Origin: Tritrichomonas musculus
Taxonomy: Eukaryota > Parabasalia > Tritrichomonadida > Tritrichomonadidae
Length of the DNA: 64,000 bases
Direction of reading: 5' to 3'
Assembly: GCA_039105265.1 (NCBI GenBank)
Contig: JAPFFF010000008.1
Coordinates: forward strand, 620,001-684,000
Below are positions 18,962 to 27,900 of this stretch, in pieces; within the stretch, counting starts at the first letter, position 1; each line of letters begins with the position of its first letter. Position numbers and translations under genes: made by a program. The notes under the pieces were generated by a model that saw only the letters and a list, made by a program, of their open reading frames with translations, was not told where the DNA came from and made no database searches.

Positions 18962-21900
18962 TTATTTTTGCTTTTTCTGTACAATAAATGAAATAGCCTG
19001 CGTTTTTTTGATAGCCAATCTTGTGTGATGAGCAGAAGATATATCGAACGATTCAGCGTATGATGAAAATGCTGTCTTTTTAACAGACTCAATAATCAAC
19101 GGTTTTGGCACATACAAAGAAAACTTCTGGAAATTTTTCTTTTTAATATCATTTTCACCAGAGACGAAAAACTGAGATCTTTCGATATTTCTTCTTATTT
19201 CATCTTTTGTTTGGCAAGACTTAGACTCAGTTGTTTTACTGATTTTTTGAGGCACAATGTGTGCCACTGTCAAATTGTCTTCCAAATGAAGAGTTGAAAA
19301 CAACTTCGGACGAGTTACGCGAAGGTGATAAAAAGAGAAAGTTAAAGAAGGCTTTATTTCTTTCTGTTCAAAGAACAAATTTGTGTCAACTTTCAATGGG
19401 ATGAAAGAACTTCGCGGAAGTAGTGAAAATTGAGTGATTTTGCCAGATTCTCTCAATAAAGGCGAATTAGCAAACAAACTCGTTTCTTCATATGAAAACG
19501 GATTTGAAATGAACAATCTTCTTCCCAAACCGTTTCTATTCAAATAAAACAATGAATCACTATTTCCTGCAAATTGTCCCAAAGGTTCAACGTCTTCAAT
19601 AGTAACAGTTACAAGAAGATAAACTGAATCAGATTTATCTTTTTTGTTTTCAATAGTTGAAGAAGAATTTGTTGTTTCTGTTTCTGTTTTTGTTTCTGCT
19701 TTTGTTGGTTCAATTGAAATAATTTCATTCGAGTTGGTGAGGCTGCATGTTGCCGTTCGCTGCTTAAGGTGACTGAAAACTGCATCACTCTTTGATGAAA
19801 GACGTGTTTGAAGCGAGTCAATTTGAGAAACGAGTTTGGCATTTGTTTCATTCAATGAACGAATTTCGCCGAAATGTTTCGCAAGCATCTGTTTTGTTGA
19901 CTCTTTAAAGAGTTCGAATTTACGATTCAAAGAATCAAGAGCAACTTCTTTCTTAACAACTTCTCTCTCCAATGACTTGATCTCGCCAATTTGTCTACTT
20001 ATGAGTTTCTTGCACAAATCAATGTTACTGAAAACAGGCGAATTAAAGTCAACATTTCCAATAACTTGATTTCCATTCGTGTCTTCTTCCTCTTCTTCAA
20101 TTATTTGGTCAATGCTTTTCCTTTCAGGCGGAATGAAGAATGGACTCGAACTCGTTATTGAAAGCGACTGGTCAATTCCCTCATTTTCATCATACATTTC
20201 AAACCGTTCTTGAAGCTGTTGCTGATTGTTTGAGAACTCGAAAAAGAGAGGAAATGAAGCTTTGATTTCAACATTGTTCGTCGAATCATACTGCTTCGTT
20301 GGATTCGTAGTGATTGGCAAATCTTCAACCAGCGGAACTTCAAACAACTCATTCACAACAATCTCTCTTTGAACTTTATCTTGAACTAAAACTTTTTCAT
20401 TGGAATGAACTTGTGCTTGAACTGGAACACTGTCATTGGAATGAACTTGTGCTTGAACTGGATCATTGTCATTGGAATGAACTTGTGCTTGAACTGGATC
20501 ATTGTCATTGGAATGAACTTGTGCTTGAACTGGATCATTGTCATTGGAATGAACTTGTGCTTGAACTGGAACATTGTCATTGGAATGAACTTGTGCTTGA
20601 ACTGGATCATTGTCATTGGAATGAACTTGTGCTTGAACTGGATCATTGTCATTGGAATGAACTTGTGCTTGAACTGGATCATTGTCATTGGAATGAACTT
20701 GTGCTTGAACTGGAACATTGTCATTGGAATGAACTTGTGCTTGAACTGGATCATTGTCATTGGAATGAACTTGTGCTTGAACTGGATCATTGTCATTGGA
20801 ATGAACTTGTGCTTGAACTGGATCATTGTCATTGGAATGAACTTGTGCTTGAACTGGATCATTGTCATTGGAATGAACTTGTGCTTGAACTGGAACATTG
20901 TCATTGGAATGAACTTGTGCTTGAACTGGATCATTGTCATTGGAATGAACTTGTGCTTGAACTGGATCATTGTCATTGGAATGAACTTGTGCTTGTGCTG
21001 GCTGTTGTTTATTGACCAAAGTTGTTTCGTTTTCTTTTGGCTGTATTTGGAGTTGAGAGTGATTCAAAGACAAATCAAAGTTGGTGCTCTCATGACTTGA
21101 TGATGGAACTTCAAAATAAAGATTCTTACTTTCATGGAGATCAACTTTTTGATAACTTGTAGAAAGAAATTCATTTTGATCGTCTTCAGGAACATTTATC
21201 GAATTCAGCCCTTGTCCAATCGAAAGAGTTGCTGGCCTGACATTTTGGGTTTTTGTGCTTGGTTCAATATTTATTGAATTCAGAGAGAGTTGCTCCAAAT
21301 TTGATTCCTTCTCTTTGTTTATGTCAGCAACTTCGGATGAATAGAAGTCACAATTTGGCGGCTGTTTTTGCATTGAATTCATATTTGGCTCGATATTTAT
21401 TGAATTCAAAGAAAGATGCTCCAAACCTGACTGTGGCTCTTTGCTGATGTCAGCAACTTCTGATGAATAGAAGCCACAAGATTGTGGCTGCTTTTGAATT
21501 GAACTTGCATTTGGCTCTATATTTATTGAATTCAAAGAAAGCTGCTCCAAATGTGCATTGCTTGGCTTGCTTATGTCAGCAACTTCAGATGAATAAAATT
21601 CACGCAACAATGAATGATTCGTCTGATCATCAGAAATGATTTGAACTTCTTTTTCAACCGAAATTTGCTTCTTCTGCTGATCATCTTGCGCATCTTGGCT
21701 TTGATTGTTGACATAGAAATAGTCGCTCTCTTTTGACAATGGCTTCTTACTTGCTTCTTTTTTGTCGTTTTCAATTTCAACGAAGAATGACTTAGTCTGA
21801 TCCAAGTCCAGCTTTTTATTGGACTTTTCTTCTTGACTAGCAAATTGAGTTCCTTCTTCGTTGTATTGTTTTTCAGCCTCATAAGTGCCTGGTGATATGT

Positions 21901-24900
21901 CAAAACGTCCAAAAGCGCTCGTCATTGAGAGTGATTTTTTCTCTTTGCTAGAAGAATCAACAACAGCCTGAGCAGTTACTTGTGATGCTATTTCAAAGCT
22001 GTCGTAAACAGTTCTGAATTGTTTATCTTTTGGTGAAATCTTTTCTTTCAAAGGAGATTTTATTTCAAAGCAACCGAAAACAGTGTCCATTTTTGTGCCT
22101 TTCTTTTTCATCAGTGATTCATCAGTTTGTGATTCAACACATTGCCTAGAAATTTCATCAAAAGATCGTGAATGAATCAAGCTTGCCTGATGGAATTCGC
22201 GCTCGTCATCAATTGACAAATCCAAATCACGATGCTGGCTCGATTTGGTTTGGTTGGAGTTCACAGAAAATGATCCAAAAATCATCGTCAGTGGACGCTG
22301 GTCTTTCTTGATTGTGAAAGAATCCAAGTTTTCCAAGCTTCTTGATGTTTTCATTTGAGGAACTTCATTGCTGCCATTCTCTTCAAAATAAAACTGCGAG
22401 TCACTGTTTACACTCAGTTTTGCTTTTGAAGCTTGCCTCGTTTTGATTGGTGAATTTGATTCAGGCTTGAGATAGAGTCCGCCAAAAACTTGAGTCATTC
22501 GGATCGGATTACTTTTCTCAAAACTCATCAAATTAGAAATCTCAAAATTGCTTTCTTTACTTTTATCTTGACTAGTTGACGAAACAATAACTTTTTCTTT
22601 GTTGAAATTGGAAAGCCGCTGCTGTTCTTGATTGGCAAAAATAGTTCCGTTTGAAGCCAGCTCATATTTTGTTTGCAGTCTTTCTTTATGTTCTTTCTTG
22701 CCTTGTATGGAGATTAGTGTCAGGGGCTCACTTTCTTTATAATCAACTTTTTCTATTGAATCGGATTGATCAACTTTTTGATTACTTTCTATTACTTCGA
22801 TGCTCTTACTGATTGGTTGCTTCTGGGATTCTTTTTGATTGATATTAATTGCATCAAAATGCGATGAAGTCAAATTCACTCTTTTCTCTTGTTCTTTCTG
22901 GACAGACACAATGTTAACGAGGCCACTTTGCTCAAATTCAATACTATCTCTATTTGATGGATTCATTTCAGCCTTTTCTAGTGAGTCTGTTTGATCAGCT
23001 TTTTGATAATTTCCTGTCTCTTCGATGCTCTTGTTGATTTGCCGCTTCTGGGCTTCTTTTTGATTTATATCAATTACATTAAAATGGGATTGTGTCAAAT
23101 TCGCACTTTTCTCTTGTTCTTTATGGACAGATGCAATGCTAACAAGGCCACTTTGCTCAAACTCAACGTCTTCTTTATTTGAATTGCCAATTTCAACTTT
23201 TTCAAATAAATTCGTTTGATCAACTTTTTGGAAACTATCCGTTTCTTCGATGCTCTTGCTGATTGGTTGCTTTTGGACTTCATTTTGATTTATATCAATT
23301 GTATTAAAATGCGAGTGAGCCAAATTCACGGCCTTTTCTTGCTCCTTTTGAACAGACACAATGCTAACAAGGCCACTTTGCTCCAATTCAATGTCTTCTT
23401 TATTTGAATTGCTGATTTCAACTTTCCTTGGCTCCTGCTCGAATAAGAGATGATTAGAGTATTCATTATCATGCTGGATGCCGTTTCTGTTTGCCTCATT
23501 TGTTTCAGAAGGCTGCTCTACTTCATTTGATGAGAAAATCGAAACAGGCAAACTTTCATGAAACTGCTTAGAATCGCTAGAAAAGTGAAATTCATTCACT
23601 TTTTGATCTAATTTCAAAGAAACCGATTTTCCTTCAAAATCTGAACGATCACTTTGAGTCGAATTCATTTCAGAGATATCGACCATTCTTGATATTTCAC
23701 TCAGTTCAAAGTTAGCTCGCTTGACATCAATTGGCTCCACTTCATGTAATGCTTGGCTATTCTCAAATATGCTGTAATTAGCGCTCATTGATAGACTTTT
23801 CTGTTCTGAACTAGCTTTATCATCTAAATCAGCCAGTTCATGCTTTCTGACTTCATCCTCCTCTTGGCTGATATCAAGGTTTGTTTGCGCTTCTATTGTG
23901 AAGTCCAAGTTTTGATCTCTGACAGGAATTGAAGCAATTGTTGTCAAGTCATTCATCTGGAAAGATGGATTATCTTTTTCTTTGGTTATTTCAAGCTGCT
24001 TTTGGTGAATCAGTTCCATTTTCTTTGAGTTGCCATTCGCAAACACAACCTCATCTGAAGCAAGCTCAAAGTTATTTGAAGACGCTTCTTCTTTTTGAGT
24101 GAAATTGGCAACAGTTTCAACTCCAACATTGTTGAAATGATGATTATGATCTTCATCAAAGAAATCTTGATCAACTGGTGAGCTATTTTGAAGAATACAA
24201 ACTTTTTCAGTGTTCTCCAAATCATCTTCTGTTTTAACAAAAGTTGTTGGCGACAATGATAACTCCAACTTGGATGAAACGTTTTTAACATCATCATCAT
24301 CATCATCAAGTGCCTTATTCAAAGACAGAATTGTTGTCAAATTACTGTTTTCAAATGTTGGATTGATGCTTTCAGTCTGAGTTTGATTGCTGCTCAAAAC
24401 ATCACTCGAAAGCTCTTTTTTTGGCGGAATGTTTATCTGGTCGCTTTCTTGAGATGCCATTTGATATGATTCAGGCTGGGAATTCGAAAGCTTTGCTTGT
24501 TGAACAGGCTTTTCTTTAATCAATAAAGGTGGATTTTGTTGGAACGAAAGATGAAAAGTATTTTTATTAACATTTTCATTGTCTTGCTTCATTGTAATAT
24601 CAGTGATTGTTGTAATTAAGCTTTGTTCAAATTGAGGAAGATTTTGGTCTGAATTTGCATCACAAGATTGTGAATCACTCAATGATAAAAGAGGATTGGA
24701 ATCATCACTTTGTGTTTGCGCTGTTTTCTTTCCACTTTTTGCCTTCTTTTTATGATCTTTTTCTTTATTATCATCAGTTTCAACACAAAAAGTTCCACTT
24801 GTGAATAATATGGCAACTTTATCCAATCGACTGACAGGCAAATCATCATTCGTTGTTTGAACAGAAATTTCACTTCGATCATTTGTAATATGCTCTTTGA

Positions 24901-27900
24901 GGGATTTCATTTTAGGACTGAATTTTACGTCTTTTTGTGTTTGTTTCATCTTCTTTTTGCGTGGAATTTTATCATTGTCATCATTATTAATAAAGAAGCC
25001 TTCATTTTTGCTCATTGAAAGGATCTTTTGTTGGCTGCCGTTGTCTTCTTCTGTTTCAGTCAGCTGATCAACAAGATTTGTAGGTGAATTTTGTACATTA
25101 CTTTCTGATGGTTTCTTTGTTTTAACACTTCTTTTTGCTTCTCTGGACTTGAACGATTCAGAAGCAACGACTTGGCTTTGCTCAAGATCGTTTTGAATAG
25201 AAGTATTTTCATATGCAACCGATTGAGATAACTCTTTTCTTCTTTCAAATGGTTTCTCAGTGATATTCAAATTATCTTCAACTTGATTTGAAGTCAGAGA
25301 CAACGAATTGCTTTGTTTCAACGGCGTTTTTTCTTCACCTTTTCTAATTGCACTTGTTGTAGGCTCACTTAATTCAAAATGAGGTAAATCATTTTCATCA
25401 TTTTCTGGTATTGAATTGATTGTACTCAATTCACCATTGTCAATCGTTAATGACTCATTAACAACAAATCTGGAATTGTTATTTGGAGTGCTTATTTTTC
25501 CAGATTGAATGACAACATCGTTTGGAATGTCAGCAGTGAAAATTTCACTCCTGATAAGTTCTTTTGTTGGCGAAACTGAAGAAAAGCTTGATATGACGTT
25601 CATTTCACCGGGCTCAAAAGAATGTTTTGCTTTTATTTGCTTACTTGAATGCGAACCATTAGATTTTGCTTTAGTCAAGTTGGTTGACTGTGGATCACTT
25701 GTAGAAAAGTGAGGAATTTCCTTTCTTTTTGGCGTTACAAAGTTATCTTTATTTTGTTCTTCTTTTTCATTGTCAATTGAATCTTCCTCTTCATCCTCTT
25801 CTTCATCTTCAACATTCGGAAGAGATCCAACATTTCTCTCAAATTCTTTGTTTTGTTCTTGTGTCAATTTTTCATCAAATTTAATTGAAACAATCGTAAA
25901 GATTTCACTTTCTTCAATTTTTATATTAGAAATGTCTTGATCTTCTTCATCTTCATCTTGATCTTCTTCTTCCTCAATTAGAATTAATTCTTGCTTTCGT
26001 TCTTCTAAATCTTCGTCATTTTCTGGCTCAGACTCCAATGACTTAGCTTCCTTTTCAATGACTTGAGGTGGCTTAACATTTTGAAGATTCGAAATTGTTG
26101 ATGGTTCACTTGTTGTAAATGATGGAACTTCTTTAGGCTGCTTATTTTTCTTTACTTTCAGTGAATTATGTCTTTCATTATTAGATTCAGTTTCTTTTTC
26201 ATCATTTTCAACAGTCACTTGCTCTGAAAGTGCCAATGAATGATCCTTCTGGCTTTCTTTGTCATGAGAATAGTTTATTGATGCAATTGTAATCATTTCA
26301 CTTTCATTTATACTGATTTCATTTCTCTCTTCTTCCTCTTCTTCTTCAAAATCATCAAGTGATTCAGGCGATTTTGTTATTGAAGATGAATCAGAGACAA
26401 CATCATTATAATTTCTTTCAATGCATTCAATTTGGCTTTGCTGGAGACTTTTCTTTTGTGATGATTGAGAAACAGTTGCAATCGCTGATGGTTTGCTTGT
26501 GGAAAACGAAGGAATCTTCTTTACATTTTTCACTCTTGATTTATCAGAGGATTTGGCAGGCTTTACATTGTCTGAAGTGAAGTTGTTTTCATTGTCATTT
26601 GCGTTCTCAATGACTACTTGCTCTGATAGAATTAATGAGTCCTTTTGCATTCGATCATGATAAGAAATGCTATTTATCGATGCAATTGTTGTCAGATTAC
26701 TTTCACTTATATTCAGGCCACCAAATTCATCTTCATGTTCATCGACTTCTAGAGTTTTGTCTAAATCAGGTTCTTCGTTATTTTTCTCTATCGATGAGGC
26801 TTGGCTTTGATAAAGCTTTTTCTTTTGTGATGAATGCTGTATGTGAGACAGTGATGAAGGCTCGCTTGTCGAGAAAGCAGGAATTTCTTTTGTTTTCTTT
26901 TGCTTAGCTTTTCTTTGTTTCGCCTTTGACTCATTCACATTCAATGCTTCGCTGCCTTTTTCAATCACGGATTGCGTTGATTGAGCAAGTGAAATCCTTT
27001 GTTTTTGGCTCTCGTATGGAACATAATTGACTGATGCAATTGTTGTTGGCTGACTTTCATTAATATTAATTTCATCAGAAATTTCTTCTTCCTCTTCTAT
27101 GTTTTCTGGATCTTGATCCATGCTTTCCAGCGATTTTTCTTCATAACTTGTTTCTGTTGCTGCTACTTGACTCTGATAAAGTTTGTTCTTCTTTTGCTGA
27201 GGAGAATACTGAATGCTTGCTAAAGATGAAGGCTCGCTTTGTGAAAAAGATGGAATTCGTTGTTTGTCATTTCGTTTGACTTGATGAGATTTCGTTGGCT
27301 TAGCTTGTGGTTCATCTTTTTTAGTAGCTTCAGTATTAGTGTCATTCTCAATAATGAATTGTTTAGAGAGAACAAGAGAATTATCGTGTTTCTGATCTTG
27401 ATAAGGGATGTAATTGATCGATGTTATTGTTGTTGGTTCACTCTCATTTATGTTAACTTCATTTTTGATTTCTTCATGTTCTGGTTCTTTTTGTTCTTGG
27501 TCTGATTTTTCATCATTAATGTCAATTCCGATAGAAGAGACCTGACTTTGCTGAAGCTTTTCCTTTGGCGATGAATACTGAATACTCATTATCGTTGAAG
27601 GCTCGCTTGGTGAAAACGAAGGATTTCGTTTGGCTTGATTAGATTTCGTTGGCTTAGCTTGTGGTTCATCTTTTTTAGTAGCTTCATTTCTAGCGCCATT
27701 TTCAATAATGAATTGTTTAGAGAGAACAAGAGAATTATCGTGTTTCTGATCTTGATAAGGGATGTAATTGATCGATGTTATTGTTGTCGGTTCACTCTCA
27801 TTTATATTAGCTTCATCATGTATTTCTTCATGTTCTGGTTCTTTTTGTTCTTGGCCTGATTTTTCATCATTAATGTCAATTCCGATAGAAGCGACCTGAC

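Noticed and set aside
20386-20998. CRISPR-like array of 36-base repeats
   Set aside because: The repeats are directly joined with no unique spacers and lie in frame within a coding region of a eukaryote.
20314-21100. Long open frames on the plus strand and in another minus frame over the 36-base repeats
   Set aside because: The unit length is a multiple of three, so a stop-free frame stays open through all copies. These frames end at the array edges and have only the repeat composition.
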